A stretch of DNA of 64,000 nucleotides from Rhodopseudomonas sp. P2A-2r (lineage in GTDB: Bacteria; Pseudomonadota; Alphaproteobacteria; Rhizobiales; Xanthobacteraceae), in NCBI RefSeq assembly GCF_026015985.1, contig NZ_CP110389.1:2140001-2204000 (forward strand), in the 5' to 3' direction. The stretch's first letter is position 1; each line of letters opens with the position of its first letter. Below, piece by piece: positions 38,915 to 52,138 of the stretch. Under the pieces are notes generated by a model, which had not been told where the DNA came from, ran no database searches, and worked only from the letters and a program-made list of their open reading frames with translations. The position numbers and the translations under genes were made by a program.

Positions 38915-41900
38915 ATGCCTTCTGGAGCCAGCATGCCAGCTAAGTCCCGTCGTGACCGCAAGTCGCAAACCTCTGTTCGGGAGGCTGTCGCGTTGATTTG
39001 GCATATACGGTCCATGTCTGATGGACTTCTTCGCCACAGCGCGGTGCTGATGGTTGGCGCCAGCGCACTTGCAATGCTGGCGGCGTCGCCAGAGGTTCAT
39101 GCTCGCGCCCTGAATGGCGGAGGCAGCGCCGGCGCGGTCTCGGCTCCGAACCTCGCATCGGACGCGGCGGCACAAGCGGCGCAGCAGGCCGCGGCGGCGG
39201 TGCAGCAGACGCGGGATTCGCTGGCACGCGCGGCGCGCGCAGTACAGGACATGCAGGGTATCCAGGCCGCCGCACGGTCGGCGGCGGCCGCGCAGCAGAC
39301 GTCGCTGATCGCGCCTGTCGCGGTGCCGAACGGCGTCGGCGCCGGTGGCTTGTTGCCGAACAATCCCGCGACCTGGTCAGGCGCCAATGCGCCGACCCAG
39401 GGCACCGATGGTGCGGGACAGACCCAGGTCAATATCCGGCAAACGACGCAGCAGGCGATCCTGAACTGGACGTCCTTCAATGTCGGCGCCCGCACCACGC
39501 TGACCTTCGACCAGCAGGGCAACGGCAACTGGGTCGCGCTCAACCGCGTCGATGCATCGACCGGCCCGAGCCAGATCCTCGGCAACATCAAGGCCGACGG
39601 CCAAGTCTACGTCATCAACCAGAGCGGCATCATCTTCGGCGGCAACAGCCAGGTCAATGTCGGCTCATTGATCGCCTCGACCGCCGATCTCAGCGACACC
39701 CAGTTCCGCACCAACGGCATCTATTCGACGCAAACCAACAACATTTACGCGCCGAGCTTCACGGCGGCCGGGGGCAAGGTCGTGGTCGAGGCCGGCGCCT
39801 CGATCGTCACGTCGGCGCCCGCTTCGGTGACCTCGGGCGGCGGCTACGTCTTGCTGATCGGCAGCGAGGTCAGCAATGCCGGCGGTATCACCACGCCGAA
39901 GGGGCAGGCTATCCTGGCGGCTGGCGACAATTTCATTCTGCGCAAGGGCTTCGGCACCGACGCCAACCAATTCTCGACCACCAATGGCAGCGAGATCGTG
40001 CCGGTGATCCAGCCCCGAAGTTCTGCGGGCCGCGTGACCAATACCGGCATTGTGCTGTCGCAGCAGGGCGACATCACGTTGGCCGGCCGGGGCGTGACGC
40101 AGGACGGCGTGCTGCTCTCCACGACGTCGGTCAACCAGCGCGGCACCATCCATCTGTTGAACGCAGCCAGCGATGCCGGCGGCAGCGTGACGATGACCGG
40201 CAAGAGTCTCAGCTGGATCGTGCCGGAACTGGAATCCAAGGATGCCGCGCTCAATGCGCAGCGCGATGGGCTAATCGCCGCCTCGGGACCGAACGATCGG
40301 CGCGACCAGTCGCGCGTTGAGATCGTCACCGGGGGCTGGTCAACTTCCAGAACGGCTCGCTCACCATGGCGCAAGGCGGTCAGGTCGCCGTCAGCGCCGG
40401 CACGCGCATCTTCGCCGGAGCCGGTTCGATCGTCGATGTCTCCGGCGTGCAGGGCGTGGTGCGGCCGATGTCGGACAACCAGGTGCTGGTCAACGTCCAG
40501 GGCAATGAACTCCGGGACTCGCCAGTCAATCGCGACAGCGGCGCCCTGGTCAACAAGAATGTCTGGATCGACGTCCGCGATCTCACTTTCGTGCCCGCGG
40601 GCACCGGCGGCTATACCGGTGAACGCTACTACACCAAAGGCGGATTGCTCGAAGTCGGCGGCTATCTCGCCAACACCGCCCACACCATCGGCGAATGGGC
40701 GGCGCTCGGCGGCACCGTCACGCTGGCAGCGCCGGAAGTCATCGCGCAGCAGGGCGCAAAGTTCAACATTGCCGGCGGATCGGTCAGCTATGACGGCGGT
40801 CCCATCTATTCGACCAGGTTGATCGGCAGCGACGGTCGGCTCTACAGTTTCGATAATGCGCCGGCCAGTATGAAGTTTGTCGCCGCGGCCGGCGGTTTCG
40901 TGCGCACGCACAACATCCAGGGCAAGGTCTCCGACCAACTCACCGAAATCTGGACCTCGATCTTCGACCGCTCGTCGTCATGGCGCTGGGAGGATGGCTA
41001 CACCGTCGGCCGCGATGCCGGTCGTCTCAACCTGTCGACGCCGACCGCGATCATGGAAGCGGAGATCATTGCCGATGTGGTCAAGGGCGCACGCCAGTCG
41101 AGCGCGCGCGCCGCGGGCGTCGTCGATGGCTACAAGCAGGTGCAGAACGCCGCGCCGCTCGCCGGCACGCTCGGTCTCGGCCGCTATGACGCGACGCCAA
41201 ATCAGGTTGCTGCGTACGGCTCCGATGTCCGCTTCAGCGATGTGGCTGATATCAGCGCCGGGCTGTCCGCCACCAACCTCCTGCCGTCGGTCCGCACCAA
41301 CACTGCCTGGTTCGACGCCGACCGCATCAATAAAGCCCATCTCGGCGGGCTCGATATCGGCACCTCCCGCACCATCACGATCGATCGCCCGATCACGCTC
41401 GCCGATGGCGGCAAGATCAACCTCAACGCGGCGGTGGTTGACATCAAGGCCGATGTCACCGCGCACGGCGGCTCGCTGGTGATCGACAACGTGTTGGCGG
41501 GCGCCGCTGCCGGCGGCCGCGGCGCCTATGCGGTGCTGCTCAAGAATGGCATCTCTTCCATCACCCTCGAAGGCGGCGCGACGCTGGATCTGCGCGGCCT
41601 TTGGGTGAACGCGGCGCAGGATGCTTCGGACGAAACCAAGCAGGCCTTCATCAATGGCGGTTCGGTCACGCTGCGCTCGACCCATGACGTGAGGTTGCAG
41701 GCGGGCAGCGTCATCGACGTCTCGTCAGGCGCGGTGATCCTCGCCAACGGCAAGACGAAGGGCGGCCGCGGCGGCGATGTGACGCTGGTCGCCGACCAGC
41801 AGAATTCCACCGTGACGGCCGACGGCCTGCTGACCCTCGATGGCAAGATCCGCGCCTATGGCGTCAGCGGCGGCGGCACGCTGAAGCTCGAATCCGGCAC

Positions 41901-44900
41901 GGCGATCGCCATCGGCGGCAAGGTGCTGGCGACCGACGGCGTGCTCGGCGCCGGCGAGACGGCGCCGGCCGATCTGGTGCTGGCCCAAGACTACAAGATT
42001 AAGGCCGGTGACATCCTGCCCATAGACTATAACTACACAGCAACTATCGCCATGCCGGGCGAAGCTATTCGCGCGGGTGGAGTCGCTGAATATAAATATT
42101 TTACACCCGCAAAGGATTGGGTTCCGCCGTTCCTTGGAAATCCCTATGTAATTAGAGGGGAGTCTAATAGTAAATGGTATTACGTTCGTGGTTCAGGTGT
42201 CGTAAATGATGATAATGGTGCTAATGTTCACTACATTCCGGCGGATACGGTAGTTTATATTGTCTCATCAGGAGCTCTTGCGGGCTATGTAGTTCCGGCG
42301 GATGTGTTTCCCAACGGATTGCCTACGAGTCCTTATACAAAAACGGTCAATGCTGGTGCCGCGTCGCCCGTCGATATAACCCTTCCCAACGGGTATGTTC
42401 TTCCGGCGGGGGTCAAGTTACCCAATGCGGTCCAGGTAAAGCGCAACGCGCAGCTCGACGTGGCGCTTTTCCAGTCTGGCTTTTCGAACTACGACGTGAA
42501 CGGTCGCCACGGGCTCGTCGTTGCGGAGGGCGCCCGGCTCGACCTCGCGATGCCGGTCTATCGCTTGACGGACGCAGCCTTCTCGGTCGCCACCGGCGAG
42601 GATCCCTCTCGCGCGCTCAGCGTCTGGACGCCGCCCGAATGGATCGAAGATGCCGGCAAAAGTAGCCTGACCCAGCGTGGCGGCGCCAGCCTGACCTTAC
42701 GCTCCAGCTACGGCGAGGCGGGCCAGACGACGGCGAGCGGCCCGATCACCATTCAGACCGGCACGTCGATCCGCGTTGATGCCGGCCAGTCGATCAGCCT
42801 GCAAGGCACCAACTTCACCATCGACGGCACGCTGACCGCGCCGGGCGGCACCATCAGCCTGACCCAGGCCGCGACGAGCCTCAATCAGAGCACCGGCGAC
42901 AACAAACCCGGCCTGATCTGGATCGGCGATCACGCCGTGCTCGATGTCGCGGCCCGCGCGGTCACGGCGACCAACGCGCGCGGCGAGACCTATGGCATGG
43001 TCGGCAATGGCGGCTCGATCCTGATCGGCGGCGCGGTGGACTGGGAGACGAGGGAGAATCCTTCACGCCGAACGCCTTCGTGGTGATCCGGCCCGGCGCG
43101 CTGCTCGATGCCTCCGGCACCAGCGCGGTGCTCGACATTCCCGGTTCCGGGCTGGCGAGAACCAGCACGCCGCTCGCGGTTGCCAGCAATGGCGGCAGCA
43201 TCGTCATCAAATCCAGCAACGGCCTCTATCTCGACGGCACGCTGCGCGCGGCGGGCGGTGGCGCGAACGCCGCCGGCGGCGCGCTGGCGCTGGCGCTCGA
43301 GGCGCCGAACTACGATACGGCCTCGACATTCGGCGACGTGTTGCGGCATCGCGAACTGGTCATCGCCAACGTTCAGGGCGACAGCGCCATCGCCGGTGCC
43401 GGCTCGATGGCGGAGGCCAAAGCCGGTCTGCTGACCGGCACCGCGCGGCTCGGCGCCGATCGCATCAAGGCCGGCGGCTTCGGCACGCTGTCGCTGCTGT
43501 CGGATGGCCTGATCTCGTTCGACGGCGACGTTACGCTGGCCATGAACCAGAGCCTGAGCCTCAATGCCGGCGCCTTCGCGCTCGGCGCCAATGCCGGCGC
43601 GGATTCGCGGGTATCGCTGGCGGCGCCCTATCTGCGGCTGGCCGGCGTGACGCGCCCTGGCAAAGATTATTACACGTTGCCGACCGTGCGGTGGGACGAG
43701 GGCTATGGCACGCCGTCGCAACAGTCGAGCAGCGCCGTCTTCTCCGTCGCCGCCGATCTCATCGATATCCGCGATCGCGTGGTGTTCGGGGGCATCGGCT
43801 CATCAACACCGAGGTCGGGAGTTACACCCTCGATCGCCGCGGCTTCGCGCTGGTCGATCTTTGAGCCGCGGCGATGTCCGCATGCTCGGCGGAACCCAGA
43901 TGATCGGCGCCGCGCTGCAGACGCCCGGCAATATCACCGTGACCGCCGCCCAGATCTATCCGGCGAGCCGGGCCACCGGCTCGATCACCACCGGCTATCC
44001 GGGCATTGGCTCGATCACCGCAGGCTATACCGGCATCGAAGCCAGGCTTCTCGTCGGCAGCGTGCTGAATATTCTGCGCTACGGCGACACCGATCCGGAC
44101 GTGCCGTATTCCGCCTTCGGCCTCCTCACTTTGGCCGCCGATACCATCAACCAGGGCGGCGTGGTGCGCGCGCCGTTCGGTCGAATCGTGCTCGGCAGCC
44201 TCTCGAGCGGCAGCGTCCCGCAGGCGGATACGATTCATCTGCTGCCGGGCAGCATCACCTCGGTCAGCGGCGTCGGGCTGGTGATGCCCTATGGCGGTAC
44301 GGTCGATGGCACCAGCTACGCCTATAATGGCGCGACGGTCGCGGTTGCCAGTCCGACCGTCACCCTCAACGGCCTGCATATCGACGCTGATGCCGGTTCG
44401 CTGATCGACCTGTCGGGCGGCGGCCAACTGACGGGCGCCGGCTTCGTCTCGGGGCGCGGCGGCTCGGTGAACATCCTGACCACGCCGTTGGTCAATGCCA
44501 ATCCGGGCTTCAGCTACAGCGCGAAGGGCAATCAGGTCTACGCGATCGTGCCGAGCAGCTCCGCTGCCTATGCGCCGGTGGTGCAGGAAGCGGGCTTCGG
44601 CCTGCCGTCGGTGGGCCGCCAGATCACCATTCCCGACGGCGTGCCGGGTCTTGCCGCCGGCACCTACACCTTGATGCCCGCGACCTATGCGCTGCTGCCG
44701 GGCGCCTATCGCGTGGAGTTGGGCAGCAGCGTCAGTCCTGCCGTCACCGGCGTCGCTGCGACCGGCAGCGGCTCGTACATCGTCAACGCTTATCTCGGCG
44801 TCGCCAATACCGCGATCCGCGCCTCGCTGCCGAACCGGGTCATCATCACGGCGGCTGACAAGGTCCGCACGCACTCGTCTTACAACGAGACCAGCTATGA

Positions 44901-47900
44901 CGCCTACGTACTGGCGAACGCCGCGCTCAACAGCGTCGCGCGCGGCTGGATCACAGCCGATGCCGGCGGGCTGACCATGCAGCTCGCCAAGGCGCGCGGC
45001 GCCGATGACCGCATGCAATTGCTGTTCGATGGCGCGCTGCGCATCCGGGCGAAGGCCGGCAGCAATGGCTATAGCGGGGCGGTCGGGATCACCGGCATCA
45101 GCGAAATCCTCGCGACCGGCCAGGGAGCCACCGTCGGCATGGTGGCGGCCTCGATCTCCGCCGACGAGATCAGCAAGCTCGACGCGCCGCGTCTGATCCT
45201 GAACGGAGGCTATTTTGGCGATATCGTGCTGCGCAGCGGCGCCCGTCTGTCGGCGGCCGAGATCGTCTTCAACGCAAAGGGAGGGACGTACACGGTCCCG
45301 CAGGCCGCCATCACCATCGAGGAGGGCGCGACGATCAGCACCATCGGTCGCGGATCGCCGGGCACCGACACCAGTGTTCCCTACCTCGTCACCTCCGGCA
45401 CGCTGATCGTGTCCAATGGCGTGATCACGTTGTTGCGGGGCGAAACGCGGGCGAACGACGGCAGCGACGTCAAGATCTCAATCGGCGCCTGCGTCACCGC
45501 CGCCTGCAACCGGACCACCACGATCGCCTCCGAAGGCACCATCGGCGTGATGACGACGGGCCCCGTCACAGTCGCCGACAATTTATCCTACGGCACCCGC
45601 AATCTCGTGCTGGGACTGTCCGCGATCAATCTTGGCTCCGATGCCAGCATCGCGACCGCCGCCGCCACCGGTCGGATGCCGTTCGGGCTGACCCTCAACC
45701 AGGGCGTGCTGGCGCGATTGCTGGCGGGCAACACCGCGATCGGCGCGCCGGCGCTGGAGGCGCTCACGCTCAATGCGCGTGACTCGGTGAACGTGTTCGG
45801 CGACGTCGCGCTCGACGCATCGACGCTGGGTCGTCTGGTGCTGACGACGCCGGCAATCTACGGCTACGGCGCGGCCGGCAGCACCGCCACGATCCGTGCC
45901 GGCGAATTCGTCTGGACCGGCTCGTCATCGGCGCCGGGCGCGGCGATGGCCGACAGGCTCGGTGACGGCACGCTCAACATCGTCGCGAACCGGGTCGTGT
46001 TCGGCTACGGTCCCAACACCCAACCCAGCACCACGATTGTCGACAACCGCATCGCGCTCGGCTTCGCAGCCGTCAACATCGCGGCCACCGAGTCCGTGAC
46101 CTCGACCAACAAGAGCACGCTCGGTGTCTATGCCCGGCAGGGGGCCTATGACGCGGTGAGCGGCTATCAATACAGCGGCGGCAACCTCACCATCACGACG
46201 CCGCTGTTCACCGGCGCGGCCGGCTCGGTCAACACCATCACCGCCGGCGGCGATATCCGTATCGTCGGATCGGGCGGCACAGCCGCTGGTGTCGATGCGC
46301 TGGGCGCGACGCTGAAGCTGACCGGCGCCAATGTCTTCGTCGATAGCAGCGTCGTGCTGCCATCGGGACGGCTGGAGCTGACGGCGGCGGGCGATATCGT
46401 GCTCGGCGACAATTCGCGGCTCGATCTGTCGGGCCGCGCGGTAAAATTCTTCGACGTCACCAAATATAGCTGGGGCGGCGATCTCGTCATGACCAGCCGC
46501 GCCGGCAATATCAGCCAGGCGGCGGGATCGGTGATCGATCTGTCGGCGCGCTACAATCGCGCTGGAGCGGCGACGGTCACCGCGCTCGGCGCAAGCGCCG
46601 GCCATGTCGATCTCGCCGGCAGGTTCCGCGGCGGCGCGACCGGCACTTATGATGCTGGCGGTACTTATGCGCCCTATGATGCGGCCGAGCTCGGCGTGTA
46701 TGCGCAGACGCTCGCCGATTTCGCGGGGCTGAATGCAAGGCTCAATGCCGGCGAGCTGTTCGGCGCGCGTCGCTTCCAGATCAAGCAGGGCAGCCTCGTC
46801 GTCGGCAACGAGGTCAAGGCGCGCGATGTGGAGATCACGCTCGACGGCGGCAGCCTCACCGTCAACGGCACCATCGACGCCAGCGGCTATCAGGTCGGCA
46901 AGATCCGGCTGGCGGCGATGGGCGATCTGACCATCAACGGCACGCTCGACGCCCACGGCAGCGGCATGCGCTTCGACAGCTATGGCAAGATCATCGAGGC
47001 GTCGAACCGCGCCATCATCGACCTGACAACGCGCAAGGGCACGCTGACGCTAGGCGGCAATGCGGCGTTCGACCTGCGCGCCGGCACCAATGTGGAGTCC
47101 GGCGCTGGGGCCTATCGCAATGACGGCGTGGCGCGCGGCACGCTGACGCTCAACGCGCCGCGGCTCGGCGGCAGCGGCGGGCAGGGCGGTCTCGATAGCG
47201 CGGGTAACGGTGCTAACGATGTCGCCGTCAATGTGATCGGGACTCCGGCAATCCTTGGCGCCAGGACCATCGCGGTCAATGCGTTCCGCATCTATGACGA
47301 CGCGCCGCTCGCCCTCCTGCCCGACGTCACCGGCTACAAGCCGCAGGAGATCACGCAGGACTATCTCGACGGTATCGTCGATCCCCAGACCCGCCAGATC
47401 ATCGCCGGCGGCATCGATCCGCATAACACCGCCTTCATCGACGCAGCGCGCCTCAATGCCGCGCTGAGCGCCAGGCTGGCCGGTCTCGACAGCTATCACC
47501 TGCGGCCCGGCGTCGATATCGTCAGCAAGGTCAGCGCCGACAATCCGAACGGCGACCTGACGGTGGCCGGCGATCTCGATCTGTCCGGCTATCGCTACGG
47601 GCCGAACGCTAACCGCATTGATCCCGCTCTGCGCGGCTTCGGCGAGCCAGGCGCCTTCAACATCCGCGCCATCGGCAATCTCAATATCCGCGGCAGCATC
47701 AATGACGGCTTCGCGCCGCCGCCGGCGACGCCCGACGACGTCAAGGGCTGGCGGCTCGAGCAGGGCGTGGTGCCCTATGGCGGCGATCTGGTGCTGCCCA
47801 CCGCGGTCACGCTCGAAATCGGAACGGAGTTCAAGGCCGGCGTCACGCTCAACTACGACCTTCCGGCCTATTTCGGTACCGCGAGGGCCGGTACGATTTC

Positions 47901-50900
47901 GCTGCCGGCCGGCACGGTGCTGCCGGTGCGCGCGACCCTGGGCAGTTCGCTCGCTCTGTCGGCGGGCACGGTGGTGCAGGCGACCATCTACAATGCCAAC
48001 GGCACGGTGGCCTATGCCGCCGGCACGGTGCTGCCGAATGCGGTGACGCTGACCGCCGGCATGCAGCTCGGCGCCGGCACGGTGCTGCGGAGCGCCGTCA
48101 GCTTTGCGGCGCTGGTCTGGCCGAAGGGCGTGCCGCTGCCGGTGGACATGACCTCCACCGCACAGATGACGCTCGCAGCCGGGTCGCTGATCCCGGCCCA
48201 GACCAACGTCAAGCTCGTCGGCGGCAACGTGGTGGAGCTGCGCGGGACCACCAATGGCAACCAGGGCCGCAACTGGGCGCTGGCGCGGATGCTCGCCGCC
48301 GGGGCGAGCTCGTCGGAGCTGACGCTGGTGGCCGGCGCCGATCTCGGCTCGGCCAATGTGCGGGCGCGCAACGCGCTGGGCAAGGGCGACATCGTTCTGG
48401 CCGACACCCACTACGTCGCGCGGTACGCCTCGGCTGGCGATGTGCTCAATTTGAACCAGGCGGGAGCGGCGGCGCTTTGCGCGGCAGTCTGTGGCCCCGA
48501 CTTCCCCTCCTTGACCGTGAACGACCTGATCGGAAAGTCGGAAGCCCAAATCGCGACGCTCTTGGGCGGCTCATGGGCGGAGGTCGTGGCCGCCTACGGG
48601 ATGCCGGCCAATTTCTGGGATCCTGCGCAGGGCAATATCGAATTGGGCCTGACCGCGCAGGGCGTGGCGACCATCGTGGCGATCAACGGTCTGCCGTCTG
48701 GGTATGAGCAGAGCCAACTGGTCAATTTGACCAGGCGCCAAATCGCCACGCTCTACGGCGATCCCAACTACACCTGGGCCGATTTCGGCGTCGCTCCCAA
48801 TTTCACGGATTATAATCAGAAAAACCTCGGCGCCATCAGCCTGCCGTCAACGACCACGGTGGTCGCGCCGTCGTTCAGCGTGGTCCGCACCGGCACCGGC
48901 GACCTGTCGCTGATCGCCGCCGGCAGCATCAAAATGCAGTCGCTTTACGGCGTCTACACCGCCGGTACGGCGACCGCGGTCGATCCGAGCTACACGCTCG
49001 ACCGCGGAGCTATGGCCGATGGCAAGCTGCTCGGCACCGCCAATGCCGATTACGCGACCGCGGCGCTGGCGTCCTATAAGGCCTGGTACCCGGACCACGG
49101 CGGCAACGTCCTGATCGCGGCGGGCGGCGATCTCGTCGGCGACATCTACGGTCAGTCCAACCGGGCAAGCCCATCGAGCGTGCTGACCGGCAACTGGCTG
49201 TGGCGTCAGGGCAGCGGCACCGCGGCGGTCAAAGATAAGATTGCGACCTCGTGGTGGATCAATTTCGGCACCTACGTGCCGAATATAAGCGTTGCCAATC
49301 CGTCCAAAATCCCCGACCTCGTCGGGTTCACCGGCATCGGCGCGCTGGGTGGCGGCAATGTCGCCATCCGCGTCGGCGGCAATGCCGGCGCGATCACGCA
49401 GCGCAGCACCGGGGGCGGCGAGACCAGCGGTGTGGATCAAAGCCAGGGTCTGGTGGTTGCCGTCGGCAGCACCGGCCGCGTCGGCGCCGACGGATCGCTT
49501 GCCCTGACCGGCGGCGGCGACATTGACATGCGGATTGCCGGCGCGCTCAATCCCAATCTCGCAATCACCTACTACACGAGCCAGAAGCAGGCCCTTGGCG
49601 GCTCGCTGATCAATCTGCGCGGCACAATGAGCGCGACGGCGGCGTCGATCGGCGGCATCAATCTGATCTACGGATTGCGCGACAGCGCCGATACCCGCGG
49701 CGCCGAACCCTATGCGGCGACGTGGTCCCAGGCGACATCCGGCATTACGGTGGTGCCCGGCGATTCTGCGGTCTATCTGCAGAGCCGGGGCGATCTCGTG
49801 CTCGGCGGCGCCGGCGATCCCGGTCGGTCGGTGACGCCGAGCAATTCCGCCTTCTCGGCCGGCGGCATCAACTATGTCGGCGGCGGCGGAAGCTGGTTCA
49901 CGCTGTGGACCGAGCACACCGCGATCAACCTGATCTCGGCAGGCGGCAATCTGACGCCCACCACCTCGACGAGCACCGATGGATTGTATAATGGCTCAGC
50001 CAATCCAAACAGCGACCAAAACAGCACGGACGGATGGTTCACCTATCCGGCGATCCTGCGGGCGGCGGCGCTCGGCGGCAGCATCTATTACGGACGCGAC
50101 GCCTTGCCGTTCACAAGCTCCGGCGCCACGGTCACCCTGGCGCCCTCGGCCATCGGCTCGCTGGAGATGCTGGCCTCGGATTCGATCTATGCCGGGCAAT
50201 ACGCGTTCAGCCTGTCCGGCACCGGCACGGCATTGCCGACGCCGTTCAATCCGGCCTTCGTAGGCTACGAAAATGCCGTTGACGGCAACATTAACTTGAT
50301 CGTGACCAACGCGTCGCCAAACGGCATCCGCGATCAAGGCGGCAATAATCCGATCAACGGGTCGCTGTTCGTGTTCGGCCCCAACGATGCGAAAATCGCG
50401 CTCGACCGCGCGAATAATGCGGATCCTGTCCGCTTCTACGCCCGCCAAGGCGACATCGTCGGCCTCGTCACCGGCGAGACGGTGACGTTTCGGAGCGGCA
50501 CGACCTGGCTCAATGCGTCGGCGCCGGTCGTCGTGCGCGCCGGCCGCGACATCGTCGCTGCCGGCCTTGCGCCCGGTGTGAAGGTGGAAGGAACCGCCAT
50601 CACCGGGTCTTCGCACGGCAATCTGATCGTGCACGGCGATCCCGACGACGTCTCGATCTTTTCCGCCGGGCGCGACATTCTCTACGCCAATATCGACATC
50701 GCCGGCCCCGGTGCGCTCGAAATCTCGGCGGGGCGCAACCTGTACCAGGCCGACAAGGGCGCGATCACCAGTCTCGGAGCCATCGCGGCGGGCGATACAC
50801 GCCCGGGCGCCAGCATCGCGCTGCTGGCCGGCGTGGGCGCGGCAGGACCGGATTATGCAGCCCTGGCGGCGCTCTATCTCGATCCGGCCCGGCTGGCGGT

Positions 50901-52059
50901 TGCAGGCGTGCCGCTGGCGGATCAACCCGGCAAGGTCGCCAAGACCTATCAGAAGGAGCTGGCGGCCTGGCTGAAGCAGCGTTACGGCTTTGCCGGCACC
51001 GACGCGGACGCGTTGGCCTATTTCGGCACCCTGGCGCCCGAGCGGCAGCGCATCTTCCTGCGTCAGGTCTACTTCGCCGAACTCACCGCCGGCGGTCGTG
51101 AATATAACGACAGCACCAGTTCCCGTTACGGCAGCTATCTGCGCGGCCGCAACGCCATTGCCGCGCTGTTCCCAGACCGCGATGCGAATGGACAGCCTGT
51201 CGTGCGTGCGGGCGACATCACCATGTATGGCGGCTCCGGCGTTCGCACCCAGAAGGGCGGCGATATCCAGATGCTCTCGCCGGGTGGGCGGTCCATCATC
51301 GGCATCGAGGGACAAGTGCCGCCGGCATCGGCGGGGCTGGTCACACTGGGCCAAGGCGATATCCAGCTTTACAGCAAGGGCAGCATCCTGCTCGGTCTGT
51401 CGCGCATCATGACCACGTTCGGCGGAAACATCGTCGCCTGGTCTGCTGAAGGCGACATCAATGCCGGGCGCGGCTCCAAGACCACCGTGGTCTACACCCC
51501 GCCGAGGCGCGTCTACGACAGCTACGGCAATGTCAGCCTGTCGTCGCAGGTGCCGTCGTCGGGCGCCGGCATCGCGACGCTCAACCCGATCCCGGAGGTG
51601 AAAGCCGGCGACGTCGATCTGATCGCACCGCTCGGCACCATCGACGCCGGCGAAGCGGGCATCCGCGTCTCCGGCAATGTTAATCTGGCGGCGCTACAAA
51701 TTCTGAATGCGGCGAATATCCAGGTGCAGGGCACGTCGTCGGGTATCCCGACCGTGCAGGCGCCGAGTATCAGCGCCGCCCTGTCGACGTCGAATGCGAC
51801 GGCAGCGACCCAACAGACGGCGACACCGACTCAAGGGAGCGGCAACACTCAGCCCTCGGTGATCATCGTCGAAGTGCTGGGCTATGGCGGCGGCAACGGA
51901 GGAGGATCCGAAGAGGAGGGCAGGCAGCAGCAGCCCCGGCGTGACGAGCGAAGCTATAACCCGAGCGGAAATCTGCAGATGGTCGGAAACGGCCGATTGA
52001 ACGAGCAGCAGCAGAAAGCTCTCACCGAGGCCGAACAGCGCGAGTATGAAAGGCCGTGA
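38915..52059 (+). CDS. Giant filamentous haemagglutinin family exoprotein (TpsA), frameshifted
   Basis: An extended signal region (MPSGASMPAKSRRDRKSQ.. HSAVLMVGASALAMLAASPEVHARALNGG) precedes an Ala/Gln linker and the TPS domain at about residues 165-260 (QQAILNWTSFNVGARTTLTF, ADGQVYVINQSGIIFGGNSQ). The beta-helix body and C-terminal DUF3739-like region parallel the 23440 gene closely. Four one-base losses break the frame: G5 40331-40335, near 43043-43054, G5 43788-43792 and T3 43860-43862. From 43863 the frame is open for more than 2,700 codons to the stop. The end carries VIIVEVLGYGGG and MVGNGRLNEQQQKAL. Total about 4,380 aa. A low-GC insertion at about 42000-42420 is absent from the paralogue. 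Probable giant adhesin exported by the TpsB at 8666. Confidence 0.88.
42000..42420 (+). other. Low-GC insertion inside the third exoprotein gene
   Basis: By my count G+C is about 45 percent over 42061-42300, against roughly 65 percent around it, with AT-rich codons (AAT, TAT, GTA, ATT). It encodes a Tyr-rich segment (YKYFTPAKDWVPPF, RGESNSKWYYVRGSG) ending in LPNGYVLPAGVKLPNAVQ. The aligned place in the 23440 gene (near 26470) goes straight from the preceding repeat to SYAIIGNRGVTVADGA. It stays in frame, so it is a tolerated passenger insertion, probably acquired by recombination. Confidence 0.6.
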
Positions 52060-52138
52060 CCGAATGATCGTCTCGGTGCCGCCCTGAAGTGCTCCCCAAA
52101 ACTAGGCCAGCCTGAGCTGGAATTTTCCGGGGTTAGGC

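Noticed and set aside
26479..43862. Homopolymer-tract phase variation of the adhesin genes
   Set aside because: The runs are only 3-6 bases, too short for high-rate slippage, and the same type of loss affects accB, an IS transposase and regulatory genes.
23440..52059. CRISPR-like or minisatellite repeat arrays in the repetitive exoprotein genes
   Set aside because: The repetition is at protein level (beta-helix turns) and imperfect; I see no regularly spaced identical DNA repeats.
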